A DNA stretch of 64,000 nucleotides from NCBI GenBank assembly GCA_016868455.1, contig VGGV01000005.1, positions 1 through 64,000 on the forward strand, given 5' to 3'. Origin of the DNA: Bacteroidota bacterium. Its GTDB lineage: Bacteria; Bacteroidota; Bacteroidia; Chitinophagales; Chitinophagaceae. Each line of letters opens with the position of its first letter. The stretch's first letter is position 1. Shown piece after piece: positions 14,647 to 23,553 of this stretch. A program made the translations under genes and the position numbers. The notes under the pieces are model-generated. The model was not told where the DNA came from. It did no database searches and worked only from the letters and a program-made list of their open reading frames with translations.

Positions 14647-14669
14647 CCCCTTGTCAAAAACATATTTTC

Positions 14670-17243
14670 ATGCATAAAACCAAACTGCTGCTGTTGTTCC
14701 TGTTTGCCGGGATGGTGGCTGTGGCGCAGGTAAAGCCCCCTGTTGACACCCTTCCGGTAAGAGATACTTCTATTGAAGAGGTACAGGAAGCCGTACTGGA
14801 TAACATCCCCGTCGTTTCACTGGATGAGAACGACCTGAGTGATGGCAGCGCCCAGAATGTTTCTTCTGTATTGACTGCAGGCAGAGATCAGTTTTTTTCT
14901 GCCGCTTCATTTAACTGGAGCCCCCTCCGTTTCCGTATCAGGGGTTATGATGCCGATCTGTTCAGCACTTATATGAATGGCATCCCCATGGAAAATTTGG
15001 ATAACGGATTTACACCATTTGGCCTCTGGGGAGGTTTGAATGATGTACTGCGTAACAGGGACATTTCCATCGGCCTTCGCTATAATACATTTGCCTTTGG
15101 CGATATAGGAAGTAATACCAATATTGATTCAAGGGCAAGCAAGCAAAGAAAACAAACCAGCCTCAGCTATGCGTACTCCAACAGAAATTACAATCACCGC
15201 ATTATGCTTACCCATTCAACCGGGCTTAGTAAAAAAGGGTGGGCCATTACAGTAAGCGGCAGCCGCCGCTATGCCAACGAAGGGTATGTGCCGGGAACCT
15301 ATTATGACGGGTGGAGTTATTTTGCAGCCATTGATAAAAAAATTGGTGAGAAACATCTGATTTCACTGACAGGGTTTGGTGCACCCACCGAAAGCGGCCG
15401 CCAGGGGGCTGCCGTGATGGAAATGCAGGCACTGGCAGGTACACACTATTATAATCCTTTCTGGGGGTATCAGAATGGCAAAGTAAGAAATGCCAGTGTG
15501 GCAAGAACCCATCAGCCCTATGCTATTCTTACGCATGATTTTCGCATCAGCAATAAAACCAACCTTACTACCGCGGTCGGCTACTCGTTTGGAGACAGAA
15601 GCACCACAGCGCTTGACTGGTATAATTCAGCGGATCCCCGGCCGGATTATTACAGGTACCTGCCCAGCTATTATGTCACAACCGACCCCCTTCAGGCTTC
15701 CATGCTGCAGGAAGCGATGAGGAATGATATCAACCTTCGCCAGATCAACTGGCACAAACTCTACCTGGCCAACTTTGCCAGTAATGAAACCATCGTAAAT
15801 GTCAATGGCATAGCCGGCAATAATATAACAGGCCGCCGTTCCCATTATATTATTGAAGAAAGGGTGATTAATTCACAACGCATCAATGCCAATTCTGTTC
15901 TGAACACCCGGGCCGGGGATAATATTGACCTGACCTTTGGCGCCTCTTATCAGAAACAAAAGAATAACTATCACAAAAAAGTAGACGATTTACTGGGCGG
16001 TGAATTTTATGTTGATCTGAACCAGTTTGCTGAAAGGGATTTTCCGCTAAACCCCAATGCCAACCAAAATGACCTGAACCGTCCCAACCGCATCCTTTAT
16101 GAGGGCGATAGGTTTGGGTTTGACTATGACATGGACATTAATAAAATGGCGGCATGGGGTCAAGGGGTTTTCAAGTTCAGCAAAGTGGATTTCTACCTGG
16201 CAGGCGAGGTTTCCCGCACACAATTCTGGAGAACGGGGAATGTGAAAAACGGACTGTTCCCCGATAACTCGTTTGGGAAATCAACGGTTAACAGCTTTAC
16301 CAACTTTGCAGTAAAGGGCGGGGTAACTTATAAACTGGATGGCAGAAATTATTTTTATGCCAACGCCTCCTACCTCACTAAAGCCCCGTTTTTTGAAAAT
16401 GTATACATAGCTCCGAGAACAAGGGATTTTCAGCAGGAAAATCTGGTTAATACAACCCTCACTACTGCTGAAGGCGGTTATATTATGAATGGACCTAAAC
16501 TGAAGATCAGGCTGACCGGTTATTATACCACATTTGAAGATGATTATAATGTATTATCCTTCTATCATGATGATTTCCGCAACTTTGTTAACTATGCCCT
16601 GAGTAATATTGACCGGCTGCACTTTGGCGGAGAACTTGGGTTTGAAGCGAAAGTTGCACCAGGCTTATCCATTAACGGCGCCGCTGCTGCAGGACGTTAT
16701 TATTACAACAGTCGCCAGCAGGCCATCATTACATTAGACAACAGTGCAGCCAGCCTGGGCACCGAAAGCATTTTCAATATGAATTACAGGGTGCCTTCCA
16801 CCCCTCAGGAGGCATACAGCCTTGGATTTAATTACCGCTCACCCAAATTCTGGTATGTAAGCCTGACGGCTAATTCCTTTGATCAGATGTGGCTTGATTA
16901 CAATCCGATCCGCAGAACAACTGCAGCTGTTGACGGAATAGAGCCCCAGTCAGAATTATGGAATTCAATTCTTGCACAAACAAGATGGGAGCCGCAATAC
17001 ACACTGGATTTCTTCGGAGGTTATTCATGGAAACTGCCGAAAAGTATGGAGATTGCCGGGAAACCCACATTCCTTGTATTTAATCTTGGTGTGAATAATA
17101 TCCTTGACAATAAGGATATCATTACCGGTGGTTTTGAGCAACTGCGTTTTGACTTTGAGAACAGGAATATTAATAAGTTTCCGCCAAGGATGTATTACGG
17201 CTATGGCATCAACTTTTTTGCCAGTGCCACCCTCCGTTTTTAA
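14670..17243 (+). CDS. TonB-dependent outer-membrane receptor
   Basis: An 857-residue receptor with a signal peptide (LLLLFLFAGMVAVAQ), a plug domain (VVSLDENDLSDGSAQNVSSV, then FRIRGYDADLFSTYMNGIPM) and a 22-stranded-type barrel, ending in the aromatic strand GINFFASATLRF. There is no N-terminal carboxypeptidase-like domain, so it is not of the SusC type. The next gene, 33 bp downstream, encodes a DUF5689 lipoprotein that may act as its surface partner. With secreted EEP enzymes on either side, the substrate could be a nucleic acid breakdown product or phosphate compound; that is inferred from context. Confidence 0.92.
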   Translation: MHKTKLLLLFLFAGMVAVAQVKPPVDTLPVRDTSIEEVQEAVLDNIPVVSLDENDLSDGSAQNVSSVLTAGRDQFFSAASFNWSPLRFRIRGYDADLFSTYMNGIPMENLDNGFTPFGLWGGLNDVLRNRDISIGLRYNTFAFGDIGSNTNIDSRASKQRKQTSLSYAYSNRNYNHRIMLTHSTGLSKKGWAITVSGSRRYANEGYVPGTYYDGWSYFAAIDKKIGEKHLISLTGFGAPTESGRQGAAVMEMQALAGTHYYNPFWGYQNGKVRNASVARTHQPYAILTHDFRISNKTNLTTAVGYSFGDRSTTALDWYNSADPRPDYYRYLPSYYVTTDPLQASMLQEAMRNDINLRQINWHKLYLANFASNETIVNVNGIAGNNITGRRSHYIIEERVINSQRINANSVLNTRAGDNIDLTFGASYQKQKNNYHKKVDDLLGGEFYVDLNQFAERDFPLNPNANQNDLNRPNRILYEGDRFGFDYDMDINKMAAWGQGVFKFSKVDFYLAGEVSRTQFWRTGNVKNGLFPDNSFGKSTVNSFTNFAVKGGVTYKLDGRNYFYANASYLTKAPFFENVYIAPRTRDFQQENLVNTTLTTAEGGYIMNGPKLKIRLTGYYTTFEDDYNVLSFYHDDFRNFVNYALSNIDRLHFGGELGFEAKVAPGLSINGAAAAGRYYYNSRQQAIITLDNSAASLGTESIFNMNYRVPSTPQEAYSLGFNYRSPKFWYVSLTANSFDQMWLDYNPIRRTTAAVDGIEPQSELWNSILAQTRWEPQYTLDFFGGYSWKLPKSMEIAGKPTFLVFNLGVNNILDNKDIITGGFEQLRFDFENRNINKFPPRMYYGYGINFFASATLRF

Positions 17244-17276
17244 CTTTTTTAACTCATGACATTTAATAATAACTAT

Positions 17277-19361
17277 ATGCGTAAAGTACCTGTTTGGTTC
17301 GGCAGCCTCATCATCCTGATGACCTCCGTTTTTGTGCTGAACTCCTGTAAGAAAGCCTTTGATGAGCCGCCCGGGCCATCCGATCCGGGACTTACCCCCA
17401 CCCATACTATAAAACAATTACGGGCATTACACACGGTGTCCGGCGCTTTTGATGTGATTAACACCGATATTATAATATCCGGGGTGGTGGTTGCCAACGA
17501 TAAAAGCGGCAACCTGTATAAAGAAATTTATATCCAGGACGGAACGGCCGGTATCAACGTATTACTGGATGCAAACGGACTTTACAATTCTTTTCCGGTA
17601 GGAAGAAAAGTTTATATTAAATGTAACGGGCTGTGCCTTTCTGACTACAACCGGCTTCCCCAACTCGGGATTAAAGCTACTGTGGCAGGGTCCCCATCTA
17701 TTCAGGCTGTGGCAGCCAACCTGATTGACCAGTTTGTAATCGGGGGAACTTTGAACAACCCTGTCGTTCCAAAAATTGTTACGGTTGCGCAACTGACCAC
17801 CAATATGGGTGATGATAACCTGGGTACTCTTGTCCAGCTGAATAACTACGAGTTTATTGCCATTGATACCAGCAAAACATATGCAGATACTTCGGCCTAC
17901 AAAAATTCAGTAAACCTTACCGTAAGAGGCTGTGCTGCCAACTCCAGCATAATTATCCGCTCCAGCGGCTATGCCAATTTTGCCGGTATCAATGTACCCA
18001 ATGGCAACGGAACACTTACCGCAATTTATACCCTGTTTGGCTCCACAAAACAGCTTATCATCCGTGACACAACGGACGTTCGGTTCAGCAATTTCCGATG
18101 CGGGCAGGGGCCTACAACAGTTATGAATATTTCTGACCTGAGGGCAGTGTATACAGGTTCAGCAACCAATGCACCGGATGGTAGAAGGATTACGGGTGTG
18201 GTCATCAGCGACCGAACCACAAATAATGAGAACAATCAAAACCTTTATCTGCAGCAGGGTACCGGCCTGGCGGGTATTGTAGTACGATTTGATTCACCAC
18301 ATGCTTTCAACCTGGGAGATTCAATAGACGTAAACGTATCACAGCAGGAGCTTTCTGAATTTAATAACCTGCTGCAGGTAAATCAGGTTCCCATCAGCTA
18401 CGCCACCAGAATTTCAACAGGGAAAACCATCACACCAAGAAATGTGACATTATCACAGCTTACCGCCAACCAGGAAGCATGGGAGGCAACGCTGGTTAAA
18501 ACCGGCCCTGTTGCCTTAAGCGGTGGAACCGGCGGTACGTACAGCGGTAATGTCATCCTAAACGATGGCGCCACTTTTACGCTGAGAACTTCTTCCGCAG
18601 CTACATTTGCGGGTCAATCCTACCCGGCACTGGCTTCTTTGGTTACAGGATATGTTTCGCAGTTTGGATCATCCTATGAAGTGCATATGCGTAACCCGGG
18701 TGGCACGGTGAATGATGTGGTGGCTGCCGGTGCCGGCGGCGGAGGCATTGTACTCGGCACTTCGCCCTATACGCAAAACTTTGATAATATCGGCAGCGGA
18801 TTGCCCACCGGGTTTCTTGTAAAGACCGGGTCAACCAGTACATCACTTGGCACAGATGGTGTTTATTCCACTGCCCTGGCGCTCTGGAATGCCACAAGCG
18901 GCGGCTTTAAAAATTACGCCTCTGCAACGGGGCTTACCGCCACCAGTGATGCAACTGCGCAAAACGGATCAACCAACAGGGCGCTGGGTGTAAGACAGGT
19001 AACCGCCACTGATCAGGGGGTAGCTTTTGTGATGCAGATTGATAATACCATAGGCAAAACCAATTTTACCCTTTCTTTCAAACACCAGTCGCTTGATAAT
19101 ACCGTAGGAAGAACAACTACCTGGGTGGTTGATTATGGAATTGGAACAACACCTTCAAGTTTCACTACGGTGGCTACTGCGCCAACCCCGCTGACCGCCG
19201 GTCCGGTATTCACTAACACTACGGTAAATGTGAGTTTTGGTTCAGCATTAAACAATTCGGCACAGCCTGTATGGATAAGAGTAGTTGTGCTGACCCCCAC
19301 AACAGGAAGCGGAAACAGGCCTTCCAGCGCCATGGATGATGTGCAGCTGACCTGGAACTGA
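17277..19361 (+). CDS. DUF5689 surface lipoprotein
   Basis: The 694 residues begin with a lipoprotein signal ending in LNSCKKAF. Two OB-fold-like DUF5689 repeats follow: TIKQLRALHTVSG..IISGVVVAND at about 45-150, and MNISDLRAVYTG..ITGVVISDRT at about 290-390. A C-terminal jelly-roll domain (SPYTQNFDNIGSGLPTGF onward) resembles the choice-of-anchor domains of secreted Bacteroidota proteins. The OB-like repeats are related to those fused to bacterial extracellular nucleases, supporting a nucleic-acid connection. I use ATG 17277, because it places the hydrophobic core correctly; ATG 17256 is also in frame. A strong terminator follows. Confidence 0.85.
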   Translation: MRKVPVWFGSLIILMTSVFVLNSCKKAFDEPPGPSDPGLTPTHTIKQLRALHTVSGAFDVINTDIIISGVVVANDKSGNLYKEIYIQDGTAGINVLLDANGLYNSFPVGRKVYIKCNGLCLSDYNRLPQLGIKATVAGSPSIQAVAANLIDQFVIGGTLNNPVVPKIVTVAQLTTNMGDDNLGTLVQLNNYEFIAIDTSKTYADTSAYKNSVNLTVRGCAANSSIIIRSSGYANFAGINVPNGNGTLTAIYTLFGSTKQLIIRDTTDVRFSNFRCGQGPTTVMNISDLRAVYTGSATNAPDGRRITGVVISDRTTNNENNQNLYLQQGTGLAGIVVRFDSPHAFNLGDSIDVNVSQQELSEFNNLLQVNQVPISYATRISTGKTITPRNVTLSQLTANQEAWEATLVKTGPVALSGGTGGTYSGNVILNDGATFTLRTSSAATFAGQSYPALASLVTGYVSQFGSSYEVHMRNPGGTVNDVVAAGAGGGGIVLGTSPYTQNFDNIGSGLPTGFLVKTGSTSTSLGTDGVYSTALALWNATSGGFKNYASATGLTATSDATAQNGSTNRALGVRQVTATDQGVAFVMQIDNTIGKTNFTLSFKHQSLDNTVGRTTTWVVDYGIGTTPSSFTTVATAPTPLTAGPVFTNTTVNVSFGSALNNSAQPVWIRVVVLTPTTGSGNRPSSAMDDVQLTWN

Positions 19362-19383
19362 TAACACGGTTAATTCATTTTTT

Positions 19384-19413
19384 AAAGCCCCCGGATATTT
19401 ATGGGGGCTTTTA
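19384..19413. terminator. Bidirectional intrinsic terminator
   Basis: AAAGCCCCC/GGGGGCTTT forms a strong stem around GGATATTTAT, with Ts on the plus side and As (Ts on the minus strand) on the other. It separates the convergent DUF5689 and EEP genes. Confidence 0.85.
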
Positions 19414-19430
19414 TGTTTACTTGGTGTTAC

Positions 19431-20645
19431 TTACTGATGAATGAGCTTTACAACCGTTTTCACCTGCTTTGTCTGAAACTGCATAAAATAAATTCCCTTC
19501 GGAAGTCCGGACAGGTAAGGCTGAACAACAGCAGCCCGGTTAATAAATCCATACAACCGCTGATGCACCAGCTGTCCTTCTGCATTATATATCTGCAGGC
19601 TGACGTTTGCCAGGTTTTTCGTTGCCGTTATGAAAATGGATTCAGTAAAGGGGTTGGGCGAAACTTTAATGCCCAGTTCATCGGGGCTTACATTTTGAAT
19701 GCCTGTTACCACTCCTGAAAGGCTGTATCTGGAAAATACAGGATAGTGGTCAGAAGTATTATGCGCCGATACATAATCCGGCACCACAGATGTTACGTCT
19801 GTTTTTATTTGTGCAGAGCCCGGAATGTACAGTGGTGTTACTTCGTTGGAGATAACATGGTTGTCAATTACGTTTGGGAAATTGATCATACTGCTTTGCC
19901 CGGCTACCCCCAGTGGTAAGGTGATGGATTTATAATGATCAGCATCGGTACTGTCCGAAACAATGGCATGATAGGAACTCACACTGGCTCCCGGATAAAT
20001 ACTGATATGCAGCGCATCATTAAAGTCGCCGATAATGTAAGTATTGGCCGTGCTGAAAAAAGCATCCAGTGTGTCTTTAAGTTCAATACAGGCCCCCGCT
20101 CTTTTAAGGTAATCATCCTGTGTGCTGCCGGCCTTACCGTGCAGCAGAATGAAGTTTACATCCTTACTGGTGCCATTGATGGTAGCGGTGGCAGAAAACA
20201 AATAAGGAAACCTGCCGGAAGCCCAGTTGGTATAACCGTTGGGGCTGTTTCGCATAATACCCCGGGTACTGATATTGGAGAAAACAGATTTGCGGTAACT
20301 AAAGGCCTGTTTTTGTCCCGTGAGCCAGCCATTGCCGGTACCGGTGGTATTACCGCTGCAATAAGGGGCTATAAAAAAACCATACTCTGTATTTCCAAGT
20401 GAATCCACCAGCCTGCGAAAACGCATGGTATCCACAATCTCCACCATACCGTACAGGTCGGCATCCAGCCAGCGTAAAAGTCTTTTTGCGTTGGCTTCCT
20501 GCAAATCATCATCAGAAGGACCTGCGCCCGGCGCCCCAAAAAATTCCAGATTCCAGCCCACTACATCCAGTGTGGAAGTGCTGCCCTGGGCCATTGGTTT
20601 TAAGGCGGTACAGATCAGCAGTAATAATGGGATAATTCTTTTCAT
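19431..20645 (-). CDS. Secreted EEP-family phosphoesterase with T9SS type A sorting domain
   Basis: A signal peptide (IIPLLLLICTALKPMAQ) precedes a DNase I-like domain with VVGWNLEFFG, DLYGMVEIVDT, FILLHGKAG, YIIGDFNDAL and NTSDHYPVFS, covering the metal and catalytic motifs. The last 80 residues are a type A T9SS sorting domain (GIKVSPNPFTESIFIT, QIYNAEGQLV, LPKGIYFMQF, TVVKLIHQ), so the enzyme should be exported by T9SS and anchored on the cell surface or released. It faces the TonB receptor/DUF5689 pair across a shared terminator. SprA of the secretion system is encoded in the same window. Confidence 0.88.
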   Translation of the reverse strand: MKRIIPLLLLICTALKPMAQGSTSTLDVVGWNLEFFGAPGAGPSDDDLQEANAKRLLRWLDADLYGMVEIVDTMRFRRLVDSLGNTEYGFFIAPYCSGNTTGTGNGWLTGQKQAFSYRKSVFSNISTRGIMRNSPNGYTNWASGRFPYLFSATATINGTSKDVNFILLHGKAGSTQDDYLKRAGACIELKDTLDAFFSTANTYIIGDFNDALHISIYPGASVSSYHAIVSDSTDADHYKSITLPLGVAGQSSMINFPNVIDNHVISNEVTPLYIPGSAQIKTDVTSVVPDYVSAHNTSDHYPVFSRYSLSGVVTGIQNVSPDELGIKVSPNPFTESIFITATKNLANVSLQIYNAEGQLVHQRLYGFINRAAVVQPYLSGLPKGIYFMQFQTKQVKTVVKLIHQ

Positions 20646-20685
20646 TTCACTGTTAGAGCAACAAATGTAGCATAATGGCTGTTCT

Positions 20686-22383
20686 TTACTCCGAGGGTCT
20701 TAAATCAAGCACCCGGAGTTGCAGTGATGTATTGCCGTTCCACTCGTTTTCATCTATTTTAAAAACCACATCCACCGGTTTTTTTTGCTGCAACAGGGGA
20801 AATTTTTCTACCAATCCAAACCCAATGCCTGTAAGGGTTGCATAATCTTGGCGCAGCGAGAAACGGATATGCTGCTCTTTTACAATTTTTGACCAGCCGG
20901 TATCTGAAACCCTGCAGGCCATAAATACCGGCCGCAAGTTTTCCGGGCCAAACGGTTCCATCTGGCAAATAATATTGTAGAAAGAAGGATGGATATCTTT
21001 TAGCCGTATTTCTGCATCAATCCCCATTTCGGGTGTTAACAAAGAGGGTGGAATAGTGGATGAAACTACTTCTTCGAATTTTTCACGGAATGAATTGACC
21101 TGACTCAGTTCAAGTGTCATCCCTGCGGCTGCAAAATGTCCGCCGTAACCCAAAAGATGTTCACGGCAGGCATGTATGGCTTCATAAAGGTTAAAACCCG
21201 GTACGCTGCGGGCACTGCCGGCTGCATAATCGCCGGATTGGGTAAGCACAACGGTTGGGCGATGGTAATGTTCAATCAGCCGGGAGGCAACAATGCCCAC
21301 CACACCCTTGTGCCAGTGGGGCTGAAATACCACGGTTGATTTTCTTGTTTTCCACTCTCTGTTCTCATTAATCATTTCCAGCGCTTCGGTGGTGATGCTG
21401 CTGTCGGCTTCTTTACGGTCGGTATTATCGCTGTGCAGCATTTCAGCATAATGCATGGCTTCTTCCTCTGATCCGGCCACAAACATTCTGACAGCCTTTG
21501 TGGCATCATCCATCCGCCCGGCAGCATTTACCCTTGGGGCAATCATAAAAACCAGGTTGGTAATATGGAGTTCTTTTACCAATCCGCTGAGTTTGGTTAA
21601 CGCTCTGATGCCCGGGTTAGGATTTTTATTGGCTTTTACGAGACCATGAAAGGCAAGAATCCGGTTTTCGCCTGATACCGGAACGATATCAGCAGCTATA
21701 GCTGTGGCCACAAGGTCGAGATACTCAAAAGAAGTTTCCTCAGGTAACCCCCATTTTTCTGCAAGCGCTGTAATCAGTTTAAAGCCCACACCACATCCGC
21801 AAAGTTCTTTGTAGGGATAATTACAGTCTTCTTGTTTGGGGTTCAGAATCGCAACAGCCGGCGGAAGTACATGATCAGGCAAATGATGGTCGCATACAAT
21901 AAAATCAATGCCCAGTTCTTTTGCATATGCAATCAGGTCAGCGGACTTTATACCGCAATCAAGCGAAAGAATGAGTGTAAATCCGTTTTCTTTTGCAAAA
22001 TCAATACCGGCCCTGCTTACTCCGTAACCTTCCCGGTAGCGGTGTGGAATATAAAAATCAAGATTGGAGCATTTTTTTTTCAGGAACTGGTACATGCAGG
22101 CCACGGCCGTGGTACCGTCAACATCATAATCACCGAATACAAGGATTTTTTCATTGGCATTTATTCCCGAAATAATTCTTTCAACAGCTTTATCCATATC
22201 CTTCATCAGCCAGGGGCTGTGCAGATGTGACAGTTGCGGGCGGAAAAAATCCCTGGCCTGTTCGTATGTTTCAATTCCCCTTTGAACCAGTATTCTGCAC
22301 AGTACGGGATTTATCTTCAGCGCCTGTTGTAATGAAGCGATTTTATCCTGGCTGGTGTGCAGCAGATTCCATCTTTTGTCCAT
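20686..22383 (-). CDS. recJ: Single-stranded-DNA-specific exonuclease RecJ
   Basis: RecJ degrades ssDNA 5' to 3' in recombination and mismatch repair. The DHH motifs are clear: FGDYDVDGTTAVA (motif I) and VCDHHLPD (motif III), with SLDCGIKS between them. The DHHA1 domain holds GYGGHFAAAGMTL, and a C-terminal OB domain ends the 565-residue protein. The gene lies 12 bp downstream of the polyprenyl synthase gene on the same strand, so the two are probably co-transcribed. Confidence 0.96.
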   Translation of the reverse strand: MDKRWNLLHTSQDKIASLQQALKINPVLCRILVQRGIETYEQARDFFRPQLSHLHSPWLMKDMDKAVERIISGINANEKILVFGDYDVDGTTAVACMYQFLKKKCSNLDFYIPHRYREGYGVSRAGIDFAKENGFTLILSLDCGIKSADLIAYAKELGIDFIVCDHHLPDHVLPPAVAILNPKQEDCNYPYKELCGCGVGFKLITALAEKWGLPEETSFEYLDLVATAIAADIVPVSGENRILAFHGLVKANKNPNPGIRALTKLSGLVKELHITNLVFMIAPRVNAAGRMDDATKAVRMFVAGSEEEAMHYAEMLHSDNTDRKEADSSITTEALEMINENREWKTRKSTVVFQPHWHKGVVGIVASRLIEHYHRPTVVLTQSGDYAAGSARSVPGFNLYEAIHACREHLLGYGGHFAAAGMTLELSQVNSFREKFEEVVSSTIPPSLLTPEMGIDAEIRLKDIHPSFYNIICQMEPFGPENLRPVFMACRVSDTGWSKIVKEQHIRFSLRQDYATLTGIGFGLVEKFPLLQQKKPVDVVFKIDENEWNGNTSLQLRVLDLRPSE

Positions 22384-22395
22384 GGATCCGGGCTT

Positions 22396-23358
22396 TTAGT
22401 ATTTACGGTCGGTTACAAACGATACAAGATCTTCCAGTGCCTGCCTTTCAGGGCTTTCAGGAAACTGGTGAAGAATAGCAAGGGCTTCCTGTTTATAAGC
22501 GTTCATTTTCTCTCTGGCATAATGAATACCGCCTGTTTCTTCCACCTTACTGATCACCCAGTTTACCTTTTCTCTGTTACGGTTATTATTTTTTACAATG
22601 TAAATGATCTTTCGTCTTGTTTCCCTGTCAGTATTATTCAGTGTGTAAATCAGCGGAAGGGTGAGTTTTTTTTCCTTAATGTCATTCCCGGTCGGTTTCC
22701 CGATTTTTTCACTGGCATAATCAAACAGATCATCCTTTATCTGGAAAGCCATGCCTGTTTTTTCTCCGAATGATCTTACTTTTTCTGTAGTGGCCTCATC
22801 ACGGCTGGTGCTCCAGGCACCGGCGGCGCAGGCGGAAGCCAGCAGCGAAGCTGTTTTATTGCGGATGATTTCGTAATAAATTTCTTCCCTTATATTGAGA
22901 CTTCTTGCTTTTTGGATCTGCAGCAGTTCCCCTTCGCTCATTTTCCTCACGGCATCAGAAAGTATATGCAGAATACGATAATCATTATTTTCAAGCGATA
23001 CAAGCAGCCCTTTGGCCAGCAGGTAATCCCCGATCAGTACAGTGGCTTTGGCCTTCCAGAGGGCATAAACTGAAAAAAAGCCTCTTCTTTCCATGGAATC
23101 GTCCACCACATCATCATGTACCAGGGTGGCGGTATGCAGCAGCTCTACGAGTGAGGCAGCCCGATAGGAAGAATCATTGATGGGACCACACAGTTTGGCA
23201 GCAAGCAACACAAACATAGGCCTTAACTGCTTTCCTTTTCTTTTTACAACATAACGCATAATGCGTTCAAGCATAGGTGATTGACTGCTTACCGCCTTTT
23301 TGAAATGGGTTTCAAAAGAAGCCAGTTCGGTCCTGATCAGGTCTGTGGGTAATTGCAT
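22396..23358 (-). CDS. Polyprenyl diphosphate synthase
   Basis: A 320-residue trans-prenyltransferase that extends farnesyl or geranylgeranyl diphosphate with isopentenyl units, most likely for the menaquinone side chain. The first Asp-rich motif is VHDDVVDDS, after KGKQLRPMFVLLAAKL, and the second is IKDDLFDYASEKIGK with GNDIKEKKLTLPLIY. The residues around the first motif have no bulky group that would indicate a very short product, but chain length cannot be read reliably. The futalosine pathway genes at 36.1-37.6 kb fit with its role in menaquinone synthesis. Confidence 0.93.
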   Translation of the reverse strand: MQLPTDLIRTELASFETHFKKAVSSQSPMLERIMRYVVKRKGKQLRPMFVLLAAKLCGPINDSSYRAASLVELLHTATLVHDDVVDDSMERRGFFSVYALWKAKATVLIGDYLLAKGLLVSLENNDYRILHILSDAVRKMSEGELLQIQKARSLNIREEIYYEIIRNKTASLLASACAAGAWSTSRDEATTEKVRSFGEKTGMAFQIKDDLFDYASEKIGKPTGNDIKEKKLTLPLIYTLNNTDRETRRKIIYIVKNNNRNREKVNWVISKVEETGGIHYAREKMNAYKQEALAILHQFPESPERQALEDLVSFVTDRKY

Positions 23359-23480
23359 GGATAGAGGAGCAATTTACGGTCAAAAAAAATAATTACGGCG
23401 GGATGCAACAAAACGGCCTCAAAAATTGACTAAGTAATTGAAAAAGAAAGTGCCAAAGGGTAAAATAATTATGATAAAAA

Positions 23481-23511
23481 TTTGGTAATTAATACTCAAT
23501 TTTTATTTTTG
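23481..23511 (+). promoter_or_regulatory. Strong consensus promoter of the OmpA-family gene
   Basis: TTTG (23481-23484), a 19-bp spacer and TATTTTTG (23504-23511) match the primary sigma-factor consensus of Bacteroidota exactly. Transcription should start around 23517, leaving a leader of about 37 bases before ATG 23554. Confidence 0.85.
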
Positions 23512-23553
23512 CCTATTATTAGGACATTGTTTTTCAAATCTTAATCCTTAGTT

